A DNA stretch of 64,000 nucleotides. It comes from Stereocaulon alpinum (taxonomy: Eukaryota > Ascomycota > Lecanoromycetes > Lecanorales > Stereocaulaceae). Shown piece by piece: positions 44,489 through 54,954 of the stretch. How positions within the stretch are numbered: position 1 is the first letter of the stretch; every line of letters starts with the position of its first letter. The notes beneath the pieces are model-generated. The model did no database searches. It worked only from the letters and a program-made list of their open reading frames with translations, and had not been told where the DNA came from. The DNA is taken from contig JAEUBA010000072.1 of the NCBI GenBank assembly GCA_018257865.1, positions 1 through 64,000 of the forward strand, in the 5' to 3' direction. Position numbers and translations under genes: made by a program.

Positions 44489-46823
44489 ATGCCTGACAAG
44501 GAGCCCAACGATAATACGAAGCGTCTCAGGAGTAGCAAGCCGAAAGTCAAGACTGGCTGCATCACCTGCAAGTAAGGCCCCTCCACCTGCATTCAAGGAT
44601 TGCCTGTCATGGAAACGCTTGCCTGTCGCCTACTACCATCTTCAACCATATTGCTAGCGATAACGGACCATAGCATGATAGGCGTTGTAGTGTTCTAGCC
44701 TATAGCTGCAAGGATGCGCTTCAGCCAGCTGGCCGGAAGGCTGGTGATCTCGGTTGACATAGGCTCTATCTCATAGTCAAAACTTTAACGGACCGTGATT
44801 GCATCACGTCGAAGATGTGGAAAGGATTTCCGAGCCCATCGCAGTCCACCAGACGGATATCTGCAATATTTGGTGATATCACAAGGCTGACACATGCTCT
44901 AGGAGTAAGAATAGCCACGTTGGCCGGATCCATCAGACATAGCTGATGTTGAGCCGTTCTCCAGTTCGACGAATCAAATGTGACGAGACGAAGCCAGAAT
45001 GCGTCAAGTGCACGAGCACTGGTAGGAAGGTGTGTCATTCGCATCTCTTGAACCTTTGTCTTTTGTCCTCGAATCGCAGGGCATGACACCCGGATTAGAC
45101 CTAAGCTAACAATCTCCGACACCTTCTAGTGCGACGGATACAGTGCTGAAGGACCATTGAACGCCAGTCGAGCCAAAGGCGAACCCAAGTCAGCTCTTAC
45201 GAACCATAGAGGTGGAGATATATCGCTCTTCAGCGGAACACCAGGCGCGACCGTGCGTTCCAACCCTAACCTGAGCGGCTTAATCAGTGATAACGAAAGA
45301 CGTGCATTCGACTTCTTCCGCTCTCGAACCTCGACGCAATTACCAGGCTTCTTCCTGTCCGAGATATGGGATCGTGTAATATTGCAAGCTACATTTCACG
45401 AGCCAGCAATACGCCATGCGGTACTTGCACTAGGTTGCTTGCATGAACGCTTTGAACGTAACGATAGATTTGTGCCTAAGCGGAACATTGGTTGCAAGTT
45501 TGCCCTTGAGCAGTACAACCTGGCTATAATGCACTTGGTGAAGCCGGCGACTACGGGCCAGCAGGCTATTGATGTCTGTCTCATCGCCTGTATGCTGTTC
45601 TGTTGCTTCGAAGTGAGTGACCGTGGACGGAAACTTCAGTAGCGAGAGTGGAAAGGATAGAAGGAGCGGGGCTGACAAATACATAGACATTGCGAGGACA
45701 TCACGGCTCCGCGCTTTCACATATCACTAGCGGCGTCAAAATTCTTTCTGAGGTTAAATCAGATTTTGAAGACAGACCGATACACAGCACATTGACGATA
45801 TCACCACAGCCATATATCGCCCTGGAGAACCTCGAGGTAGTCTTCAACCGGCTGAATATTCAAGCATCGCAGGCAAGTTGTCCCACAATCAGCATCATTT
45901 TCAGATAGACCCCGATGAAATCCATTTTTTGAGCGTACTGGCTGAATGTAGAACAGCTGATTACGACTCCACCAATGATTCTTACACGATCTTGCAAGAT
46001 TAGAGCCCTAGGGTTCGGTCCCGAAATACCAAGCACATTCTCAAGTCTTGACGAGGCTCGCAACAACCTTGATTGGCACTGGAACACGTTCGAAACCTTT
46101 CTGGCTGGTGACAGAGATCCCAAGAATCTTGAGGGCATACACATCGTCTGCGAAAGCTGGGCGAAGGACTTCCGCAATTTTGCTGCTTGTATCGATCAAT
46201 GGTCTATAGCTTTCCGAGCCTTTCTACGCAAAGCCGGCAGTTGTCTCAATACTCGAGAGTTGCAGGCGGCCCACTTCCTGGAAATCCACTATCTCTTCCT
46301 CAAGACTTACACTACCAGTGGGAAGGAAGCACTAGATGTGCATACTAGGAAGGGATGGCTTGATCGTTGTGACGATCAGATGGCATGGGATCAATACATC
46401 CCTATATTTGATCGCATCGTTTCTCTCGCCTCGCTCATTGTTGATTCTAACTCTACCTGCCACGAATCCACCCTCAGATTCTGCCTAGATTCGAACATTG
46501 TCGCACACCTCTACGCTGTTGCGCACCGTTGCCGAGATCCGCTTATCAGGAGAGAAGCTGTTTCTCTGCTTCGGAAGTTTCCCGTTCTGGAAGGTATGTG
46601 GGACAGTGTGTTGACGACGAAAGTTGCGGAGACAGTCATCGCTATAGAAGAGGAGGGTCTTGGAGATATCACTTCTTGTGCGGACGTCCCGGGGTGGGCA
46701 AGAATAGGTGACGTGAATGTAATTTTTGATATGGAGGGTCGACTGGGGACTCTGAAGTTTCGCCGGCCGAAAATGGGAATGCAGGGCAGCGACCACACTA
46801 TCATCAAGACCTTTACATGGTGA
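44489..46823 (+). CDS. Zn(II)2Cys6 transcription factor, first junction doubtful
   Basis: Exons read as 44489-44571, 44965-45029, 45130-45612, 45687-45872 and 45957-46823. The DNA-binding cluster is split: KTGCITCK in exon 1, RRIKCDETKPECVKC and TSTGRK in exon 2, CDGY in exon 3. This matches the fungal C6 pattern. The remainder resembles the usual C6 regulator body (FHEPAIRHAVLALGCLHE, GHHGSALSHITSGVKIL, DWHWNTFETFLAG). Exons 2 to 5 agree in phase; intron 4 (45873-45956) is GC-AG with a strong CAG|GCAAGT donor. The first junction does not work: the GTAAGG donor leaves phase 2 while exon 2 needs phase 1, and the gap is 393 nt. Either a small deletion, a missed exon or a sequence error is present. 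Target genes unknown. Confidence 0.75.
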
Positions 46824-47448
46824 TATCTTGCAATCGGCCCAAAATTACGGCAGGCATCCATCGCGAGCCATATCTATACCCGAATGTTTTCGTGCCAGCC
46901 ACCACAAGGAAATTTGACAGCCGCGTCACGTCCTCGACAGGCGACCGGAACTGGAACGTTATCTTGGTTACCAATGATGAGTTATGAAAAATATCAGGGT
47001 ATGCAAAGCCACAGATATGGAGTAGAGATCGTTCAAGGATGGTTGCATGGAAAGTATGGTATTGACAAACTAGGAAACTTGCGGCTGGAGGAAGGTGTTG
47101 CTTGGCAGGGACAAAGGCCAAACGGCAATGTCATCCAATACAGTGATGTGGAGTATCTGCGGACTTTAAGTTGAGCGCAATAGATGTGCTACAAGCGGCC
47201 ACAGTAGATACAAATTAGAATAGTCTACTCATCGCATGCAATGACATCGGTAAATCTTCGGCTGAATCACGAGAACGCGCCAAGAGATGGAACGCGCCTT
47301 CATCATTTCGTAAAGCTCGACACCTCAAACTCACACACAGGAGTAATGATCGGCCAGATCTCTGTCAGAACACTTTCCAACGACCAGCGACCTACTTGCT
47401 CATCATGTTGAATTAGTCAACGTTCTACATATCAATATCGGCGTCCTC
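46824..47448. other. Intergenic region, no gene seen
   Basis: A 97-codon frame at 46884-47174 has no motif and is judged non-coding. The right part should contain the promoter of the CAF-1 gene. Confidence 0.45.
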
Positions 47449-49522
47449 ATGACCACTCTTGCACTTCCCATGAGTTCACCCAACACCTTGAAGCGTACCT
47501 TCGCTGAGACGGGGTTCGAGGACTCAACGCGCCCCCAAGACCTTCCCTCCACTTTTCAGGCTACAATCACGCCCTGCTCCACCGCCAGCACATACGGAAA
47601 TGCCCACAGTCCACCATCAAATCAAGCCCCGCAAACCAGCCAGGTCTCAAGCAGCCCTCCGATGCCAGATGATTCGGCTCCAAGCACCGCAGCTGCAACC
47701 TTTGGAGATCCTTCCATTGCCCCTCGGCCACCGGCCAAAAGGGTCAAGTTGACGTTCGCGGAGAAAGAGGCTAGGAGGGTTGAGAAGGAGTTGAAAGACC
47801 GCCAAAAGGCCGAGGAGAAGGCTAAGAAGGATGAGGGAAAAGCACACAGGGAAGCCAAACGTGAGGAAGAGAGACGTTTCAAGGAAGCCGAGAAGGAAGA
47901 GAAGCTTAGGGCAAGGGAAGAGGAAAAGAAAATCAAGCTGGAGGAGCAGCTGCTGAAAGAGGAAGAAAGGAATAGGAGAGAGCAAGAAAAGATCAAGAAG
48001 GCGAGGGTAAGCTGTTACAGATGTGCTTCTTACAGTGGTGAAAGCTGATAAAATTGCAGTCTCAGCTGCGTATTAATTTATTCTTTCCCCAGCCTTTAGG
48101 GGTCCATTGTGCACGAAGTGGATCGCCAACCCGCGATGGACCGAGTCCAATGAGCAGTCGACGCAGTTCGGTCAGCGAAAACACTGCTATGGAAGAAGAG
48201 CGAAGAAGTCGTTCAGTATCGAAGACGCCGCGAAAGACATTATTACCGGACTACGAGCGATCCTTCCCTCCCTTCTTCGTCAAGGTCCATACAGTCCTAG
48301 CTCCCTCTAATCGCTTTCTTCGTGACGCAGAAGGCCCTTCGGCCGCACAGAAGAGAATCGATAAGATTTTGCAAGAAGTCTATAATGGCGATGAGCCAAA
48401 GGGCACAACTGCCACCTTCAATTGCTATCAGCTATTACATGTCTTGCCACACAACAGCCATCGACGTCTCCCACGGATCTACTCGGTTAGGGACATTATC
48501 GCAGAGATCGACGGGGCTGCTCGCAATCCTATCGATCTCACAGACTCTCAGTTCGCAAAAGCGACAAAGAAGCCATTGGAGCTTCTCAAATTGATACCTC
48601 TAAAATATTTGAAGTTTAGAGAGGATGTCAGACCGCCATATACTGGCACCTACACCAGGTTACGAGATGGTCAAGCTATCGCAAAGCTAGCCAGAAACCC
48701 GTTTAGTCGAATCCTCCCCGAGACGGACTACGATTACGATTCAGAGGCTGAGTGGGAAGAACCTGGAGAGGGCGAGGATTTGGATTCGGAAGGCGAGGAA
48801 GAGGCAGACGACGAGGACGAGGCAGAGATGAATGATTTCCTCGACGATGCAGAAGCGCTAGACGTACGAGTACTTAAGCGTCGCCCTCTTCTAGGTGATC
48901 TCGAGCCTACGTGTTCGGGTCTCTGCTGGGAGGGACCACGATCGAAAGCGCCTGGGCTCGAAACGATAGATCTCCTAATGTTTAGACTGGATATATTGAT
49001 GGGTAGGTTACCCTACCATATGGAAATGAATCATGCTGACTTTACAGACAATCCACAACTGCCTATTGATCCATATACGACGACTTACTGGGAAACGGCC
49101 ACCGCTAAGAGCTCTCTATATTCATCGCCTAATCCACATGGAAATCCTATGGAGCCTCCACGGATCCCTCTCAAACCAATGAATCGCCACAATACAAAGC
49201 TTTCGACCCCCTCGAAAGAACACACATTAGATCCTTCGGGGAAAATGAAGCCACCGAAAGGCCCGAAACGCTTTCTGCCGCCGGAGATCATGAACGAATT
49301 CAAGTCTGCCGTACAAGGGAATGATCTGACGAAAGTTGGGATGCTAGAAATACTTAAGAAGCAGTATGTCATTCTTGCGGTCTTTTATCAGAACCGATGC
49401 TAATATGGTGCAGGTTCCCCACACAGCCTAAGGATGCGATAAAGGAGACTCTCGAGCTGGTAGCCGAGCGAGTGGGACCGAATTCAAAGGAGAAGAAATG
49501 GGTGCTAAAGAGTGGATGGTAA
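47449..49522 (+). CDS. RLF2: Chromatin assembly factor 1 large subunit (p150/Cac1)
   Basis: Four exons (47449-48006, 48060-49002, 49048-49363, 49414-49522) encode 641 residues. CAF-1 deposits H3-H4 on newly replicated DNA; the large subunit binds PCNA and both partner subunits. A serine/proline-rich N-terminus is followed by a long lysine/glutamate-rich KER coiled coil (about residues 95-186), then SQLRINLFFP, which fits a PCNA-interaction motif. The central domain has LLPDYERSFPPFFVKVHTVL, then PYTGTYTR and an acidic run (GEGEDLDSEGEEEADDEDE) with FLDD. The C-terminus (LPPEIMNEFKSAVQGND and KKWVLKSGW) matches the winged-helix domain. Introns are 53, 45 and 50 nt; the 45-nt one is a multiple of three and contains no stop. 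The first ATG is used; a second lies seven codons downstream. Confidence 0.92.
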
Positions 49523-49915
49523 TTTAGTGCTTACTGTGTCAATATACTTCTGATATGTGACACGGCTTGTTTTGCTCGACAATGAGAGTGCAACGCTAAA
49601 ACAGCTTGCGCTACGGTTACTGTCCATATATTATGCCAGTACCGTTGGTATCATGCGTACCTTTTCGATTCTTCACCATCTCGCACTGGCTCTAGATTCG
49701 TGCGCAGACTTGTAGAGTACCTTAATGAGAGAGCGAATTGTATCACAATGGACAGCCGTGTCAATGCTGCATGTCAGGAACATTGAGTTTGACCGAGGGA
49801 TCTCACGCCATTGGTTTGCGGACGTAGCGGACATAGCGGAGCTGGCGAGGCTGCGATTACATGACTCTGACTATCCTCTCTTACTCCCTATACGACTGAA
49901 CTGCTCATTCTATTG
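49523..49915. other. Intergenic region, no gene seen
   Basis: 393 bp between the CAF-1 stop and the glutathione S-transferase start. A short frame (49725-49916) has no motif. Presumed terminator of the first gene and promoter of the second. Confidence 0.5.
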
Positions 49916-50863
49916 ATGCTTGTTACGTCTCACTGTCGCGTCTTACATACTGCAGCAGTATCAAGATCTCGACAAGTCCTATTGAAGCCTACTCCTCTCA
50001 CGAGCACTTACGCATCTCCGCTGCGCCGTCCCAGCCGATTCATCTTTACCATGACATCCTCCCCAGTGTCCAAACGCCAAAAAGCCACCTCATCCCCCTC
50101 TTCAACGCCCGACCCACCCTATGAGCTCCTCTACTGGCCCGGCATCCCCGGCCGCGGCGAGCACATCCGCCTCTGCTTCGAAGCCACCAGCACACCCTAC
50201 ACCGACGTCCTCAACGCCTCCAAAACAAACATGGCGCAACTCTCCTCGCTGATCTCCGACAAGAACATCGGCGACGCTACCAACCCGCCGCCTCTGGCGC
50301 CACCAGTGCTTAGACATGGCAAGCTACTGCTCAGTCAGACGCCGAATATACTTCTCTACCTGGCGCCGAAGCTCGGTCTCGCTGGTCCAGAGGACGATGG
50401 GAATGCCATCTATCATGTGAACCAGTTGGCTCTCACGGCGTTGGATGGGCTGAGTAATGAGGCGCATGATACGCATCATCCTGTTGCTACGGGGGCATAT
50501 TACGAGGAGCAGAAGGCTGAGGCGAAGAAGAAGGCTGAGGATTATATAGCTCATCGCCTGCCGAAGTTTTTGGGATATTTTGAGCGTGTGTTGCAGGGTG
50601 AGGCTTCTAGGGGTGGGGAATATTTGTATGGTGGGGAGGTTACGTATGCGGATTTGGTGCTTTGGCAGTGTTTGGATGGGGTTATGTTTGCTTTTCCGAG
50701 AGCGTTGGGGAAGATGAGGGAGGGGGGGGAGTATGGGAAGGTGTTTGGGCTTTATGAGAGGGTCAAGGGGCGGAAGGAGATTGAGGAGTATTTGGGGAGT
50801 GAGAGGAGGATGAAGTATTCGAAGGGGATATATAGGCATTATCCGGAGCTGGATGCTGAGTAA
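49916..50863 (+). CDS. Glutathione S-transferase family protein
   Basis: A single-exon frame of 315 residues from ATG 49916. GSTs conjugate glutathione to electrophiles. The thioredoxin-like N-terminal domain begins YELLYWPGIPGRGEHIRL (about residues 66-83); the tyrosine in LLYW is a candidate for the glutathione-activating residue. It continues with APPVLRHGKLLLSQTPNIL, where the conserved cis-proline and the SQTPNI substrate-binding segment are visible. The helical C-terminal domain contains KKKAEDYIAHRLPKFLGYFE and GGEVTYADLVLWQCLDGV, the usual N-capping motif. The first 45 residues are basic, serine-rich and lack acids, like a mitochondrial targeting peptide. A second ATG at 50051 (MTSSPVSKRQK) would give a cytosolic form. 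Pathway role unknown. Confidence 0.88.
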   Translation: MLVTSHCRVLHTAAVSRSRQVLLKPTPLTSTYASPLRRPSRFIFTMTSSPVSKRQKATSSPSSTPDPPYELLYWPGIPGRGEHIRLCFEATSTPYTDVLNASKTNMAQLSSLISDKNIGDATNPPPLAPPVLRHGKLLLSQTPNILLYLAPKLGLAGPEDDGNAIYHVNQLALTALDGLSNEAHDTHHPVATGAYYEEQKAEAKKKAEDYIAHRLPKFLGYFERVLQGEASRGGEYLYGGEVTYADLVLWQCLDGVMFAFPRALGKMREGGEYGKVFGLYERVKGRKEIEEYLGSERRMKYSKGIYRHYPELDAE

Positions 50864-51691
50864 GGCGGTCAGAAGGATTGCTGTATAGCACATAAAACGC
50901 ATCAGACTTATGACTGGCATCAGAGTCTGGTCATAAAATTTGAAGCTTTAAGTCATATGATCTCTAGGTACTAAGGTGGATGGCGCATGTCAAGTCCTGG
51001 CCCGCCTATGATTCAACGTAAAATGGCTTCACCCCCATGTGAGGCCCCCATCTTGGCAGTGGGCCCTGGAGCAGCCAGCCCGTGGAGCCCAAGAGCACTC
51101 CGGGACACACCAAAGCCGAAAACTCTGGGGAGTCATAAAGGTCCCGAAACGCCCCGCTCTAGGCCCCGCTCCAGGGCATTCCGAAAGCCCGTGGTCCTCT
51201 ACAGAGCCGCCTGGAACTCGCCTTCCTTGCGCTGAGCCAGCAGGTTCTAGGTACGGATCTGATTGCCTAGAGACTGGCTTTAGGGCGCTGTATAACGGAC
51301 CACGTGTTCCAGCCTTATGAGAGGACGCTTGGGAGGCGTGGGAGGTTTAGACGGTCAGGGAGATTTCCAGGCAAATAACAAGCTAGATCAATCATCGGAG
51401 CCAGTTTGGGCCAGAAGGACTACAGCATCAATGATCGGTACAGTTCCCTGTTGCACAGACTCGTCTGTGGCGGTATTGCCATGTTGGGCTGTGCTTCTTC
51501 AGCGGAATGCTCTCAGCCGTACTCCTGGTGCTCCTTTTCCGCCTTGTCACAACTCCTCATCTTTCGTAACGACGTGAGGAGTGACGTTCCTCTCCGAAGA
51601 GTGATATTAACTTCTTGGAACTCTAATTGAGTCTGGTCTTCCAGCCTATGCTGTTGCTCATCAAGATCCACAGTTTGGGCAGCTTGGCGCG
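50864..51691. other. Intergenic region, no gene seen
   Basis: This includes a GC-richer patch at about 51000-51240 with runs such as CCCCGCTCTAGGCCCCGCTC. Short frames have no motif. It may be old repeat sequence upstream of the dead NACHT gene. Confidence 0.4.
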
Positions 51692-52456
51692 ATGGAACCC
51701 TTCTCCGCCCTTGCCTCAGCTGGAAATGTCGTCCAACTGGTGGACTTTAGCGGCAGGCTTCTCTCGGGTAGCCTGGAGCTCTAGAGATCTGTGGACGGTG
51801 TGCTCCGGCAATGCCCAGCGCATGTTCCTTCTGTATGTCCAACGCTTTGGGAGGATACCAGCTTAGCAGAATTCGTGTGGACACTTACCGAGCTCTCGAC
51901 TCTACAAAGTCTTGCTTCTTCATAGATGGCCTAGATGAGTATCAGGGCGACCGCAAAGAAGTAATTGCTGTCATGAATGATTTTGCCTCCTCAAGGGACA
52001 TGAAAGTCTGCTTTTCAAGCCGACCTTGGCACGTATTCGAGCAGGCCTATGGTGACAACAGTGGTCTGAAATTGAGACTTCAAGACCATACCCGGGCGGG
52101 CATTGCGCGCTTCGTTACAGAGCGGCTTGCAGAAGAGCGGCAATTCCGAAGACTCAAAGTCAAAAGCAACCACTTTGGCGATCTAGCCGATGAGATCGTT
52201 GACAGAGCACATGGTGTGTTCTTGTGGTTGTTTCTTGTCGTTCAATCTCTCCGTCGTGGTATATCCAATTCCGATACACTTTCCGAGTTCCAAAGGAGGC
52301 TCCGAATGCTCCCAACGGAGCTGGAAGGATACTTTCAGCATCTGCTGGATTCAGTAGATAGATCGTATCACAAGCAGGCTATTCGTATCTACCTAATACG
52401 TCTTGCTGCACTAGGAGAGTTGAGAACTAGGATTGCATCTTACTTTGATGGGCTTA

Positions 52457-52850
52457 CAGCTCAGCTGGGGTAGAAAAAAGCTCGGCTGGGGTAGAAAGAC
52501 TAGCCCCGGCGGAACCTCGGCCAGGGTATAGATTCAAGGTCTTACATATGTTGCGCATATGCTGAGCGTATACCTCGACCATAATGCTACAAGTCAGAAA
52601 GTCGATTGGGCAAGCCAGCTCTTACATATGTTACGTATATACTGAGCGTACACCTTAACCATAATGCTGTCCGACTTGTATCTGACAAGTCAGAAAGTCG
52701 ATTGGGCAAGCCAGCTCTTACATGTGTTAAGTATATGCTGAGCTGAAGCTCTCAGCCGATTATAAGTGATGCTCAGCATATGCGCATAGCCCGTCCTGGG
52801 TAGAATTTTTTTTTTCTACCCCGGTCTAACTTTCTACCCCAGCTGAGCTG
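52457..52850. mobile_element. MITE-like element with perfect 20-bp inverted ends
   Basis: CAGCTCAGCTGGGGTAGAAA at 52457-52476 is the exact reverse complement of 52831-52850. Within, a second partial copy of GGGGTAGAAA follows each end, and GCGCATATGCTGAGC (from about 52553) has its reverse complement near 52770-52785, so the element is built as nested inverted repeats. It has no coding capacity. If the ends are taken as CAGCTGGGGTAGAAA, an AGCT target duplication flanks it, but the palindromic edge makes this ambiguous. It interrupts the dead NACHT gene. The element is non-autonomous; its parent transposon is not in this window. Confidence 0.75.
52541..52744 (+). repeat. 2.3-copy tandem repeat inside the MITE
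   Basis: Units start at 52541, 52621 and 52717 with CTTACATATG or CTTACATGTG, continue through a segment like CTGAGCGTA and ATAATGCT, and end GTCGATTGGGCAAGCCAGCT. Copy 1 is 80 nt and copy 2 is 96 nt; the extra bases of copy 2 include GACTTGTATCTGACAAGTC, itself an inverted repeat. Copy 3 is truncated. Confidence 0.85.
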
Positions 52851-53087
52851 GGACCCGTACTTTGATGAAGAAGAGTCTGATTCTGGTTTGGAAGAGGAAA
52901 TCAAAACTTGGAGCCAAGAGGCCATGAACTTCTCGCCCTGAAAGACCTGGTGTGACCGACAACTCTGGAAACCCAGCAAGTGTTACTACTCCATGAAAAC
53001 AAATCTCTACAATACAGAGTACGCCATCTTCACTCCAAGCACACCACCTAGGAAAACACGACTCAACCACCCATCACACCCTCACAC

Positions 53088-54954
53088 TCAAGCACTAACA
53101 ACGACAAACCCCCTAAAGTTCCCATCCAGCGTCTCCTTCAACTCCCTCGAATACTCCGGGAACCCCCCGGCATAATTCAACTGCTCCCTCGGTTTCCCCG
53201 GAATATTAGCGCCCATGTACCAACTATCCACCGTATGGAACAGCGACTTCTTACTCAATTCCTGCACCTTAGTATGCCACTCCTCCTCCGCCTCCCTCGT
53301 AGCCTCAATGCTATCAATCTTCTCATCCCGCATCTTCTTAATAGCGTCGATGATCCAATCGCCCTGGACTTCAACACATGTGGGGCCGTTGGAGAAGGCG
53401 GTGGGACCTTGAGCGCCGTAGAGGAAGAACATGTTCGGGTAGCCATTGCATGTCATGCCTAGATGCGACCAGGTGCCCAATTTCCATTTCTCGGATAGCG
53501 GGATACCGTTGATGTCGTTGAGGCCCATATTTTTCATGCCGCCGGTTACGGAGTCGTAGCCTGTGGCTAGGGCGATGATGTCGAATTTGTGGAGCGTACC
53601 GTCGGCGGTGACAAGGCCTTCGGGAACGACTTCGCGAATCGGGTTCTTCCGGATGTCGACGACGTTGATGTTGGGTTTGTTGAACATTTCGTAGAAATCT
53701 TGTTCGAGGGATGGTCGCTTTGTTCCGAAAGGGTGGTAGGGTTCAAGGGGTGCGAGGATGTCTCGTTTGACTGGGTCGTTGATTCTGGCACGGACTTTCT
53801 TGGCCCAGAAATCGTAGTGTTGTCGATTGGCGTCTTTGTCGAAGAGCATGTCCTTGTATGTTGCTAGCCAGAACTTGAATCCACCTTCTTGCCAGAGTTG
53901 CTCGAAAAGCTTCTCGCGCTCTTCAGGCGTGTCGTCATTGGTTTCTCTCTGGATGAAGTCGAAGGGGAAGCCGGCGAAGGTGGTGAGACGGTCTCGGAAG
54001 AATTGAGCGTAGTCCTTTTTACGCTCTTGTTGCTCGTTCTCTGTGAGCCGGGCTTGCTGCATTGGGAGACAAAGGTTGGGGGTGCGTTGGAATACGGTCA
54101 ACTCTTTGGCCTCCTTAGCACACTCTTGTGCGATTTGGATCCCTGTTGAACCTGTGCCGATGACGGCCACTGTCTTGCCCCTCACATCTACGCCATCTTC
54201 AGGCCAGAAGGATGAGTGATGCATCACACCCTGGAAAGTTTCCAGACCCTTCCAGTCGGGGAAGTGGCGCTTGGCCGCGAACCCTGTGGCAACAATAAAG
54301 TACCTGCATTTGGCGACCTTGCCATCCTCAGTTTTGACTGTCCACAACTTGGTCTTCTTATCAAAGTCCGAAGAGACCACGGCGGAATTGAAGACGACAT
54401 CTTTCTTGATACCCAACACTTCATCCACGTGATCAAAATATTTCCTCAACTCCGCCCAGCCTGGGTATTTGCATGACCACGTCCACGTCTTCCAGACCTC
54501 AGGAAACGAATATTCGTAGACAGGTATCGGAGAGTCGACACGTGCACCTGGATAGCAGTTCCAGTGCCAGATTCCGCCGAGATCCTTGCCCGCTTCGAAG
54601 ACCTTGACGTTGAAGCCTAGATCGTCTCTGAGTCGATGCAGGAGGTAGACGCCCCCAAAACCGGCGCCGACAACAAGAACGTCTGTCTCTATCTCTTTTG
54701 GTGCACCATTCGTGGCGTTACCACTTGTGGGGCTGGACTGGTGCTTTGCCCCATGATCTTTACGAAGGACTTTCTGGGTGCTCAGAGGTAATGAGGGCGA
54801 AGAGGTCTGGACTCCGAGTTGTGCTGCAATGGCATAGATACTTTTGATCGAGTGAGCAAAACGTCTGATGCGTCGATTGGGAAGAAACCTACGCGTGCTC
54901 CATGCTATCCATACGGACCTCAAGCCTATTCAAGGTCGATGAGTCTGAAGCCAT
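53088..54954 (-). CDS. Flavin-dependent Baeyer-Villiger monooxygenase
   Basis: Two exons, 54954-54893 and 54840-53088, joined by a 52-nt GTAGGT...AAAAG intron, encode 604 residues. The long exon alone lacks an ATG at its start. The enzyme is predicted to insert one oxygen into a ketone using FAD and NADPH. The FAD-binding motif VLVVGAGFGGVYLLHRL is near residue 75; GGIWHWNCYPGARVDSP and the fingerprint FQGVMHHSSFW (FxGxxxHxxxW) are characteristic of the class. The NADPH-binding Rossmann motif is VAVIGTGSTGIQIAQE, and ALATGYDSVTGG and FLYGAQGPTAFSNGP follow. All family motifs look intact. The native ketone cannot be inferred; related enzymes serve catabolism and secondary metabolism, but no synthase is nearby. 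Confidence 0.92.

Larger units (their letters stand above)
51692..52930 (+). pseudogene. Dead NACHT/STAND gene, P-loop region deleted, MITE inside
   Basis: The relic begins at ATG 51692 with MEPFSALASAGNVVQLVDFS and GRLLSGSLEL, a typical N-terminus of fungal STAND proteins, then hits TAG (51782-51784) where tyrosine is usual. The same frame passes directly into VLRQCPAHVPSVCPTLWED, which normally lies just before Walker B, so the stretch containing the P-loop is missing. A frameshift near 51900 moves into the frame giving SCFFIDGLDEYQGD (Walker B), VCFSSRPWHVFEQAYG, AHGVFLWLFLVVQSL and LPTELEGYFQHLLDSV. At 52457 a 394-bp MITE-like element interrupts it; beyond, PYFDEEESDSGLEEEIK may be more of the same gene. 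Nucleotide-binding function is lost. Confidence 0.85.

Noticed and set aside
46884..47174. 97-codon plus-strand frame after the Zn2Cys6 gene
   Set aside because: No motif, no similarity to known starts and no splice context; length is within chance for this composition.
53255..54476. Several plus-strand frames opposite the monooxygenase
   Set aside because: They are shadows of a gene with strong codon bias on the minus strand; all monooxygenase motifs are on the minus frame.
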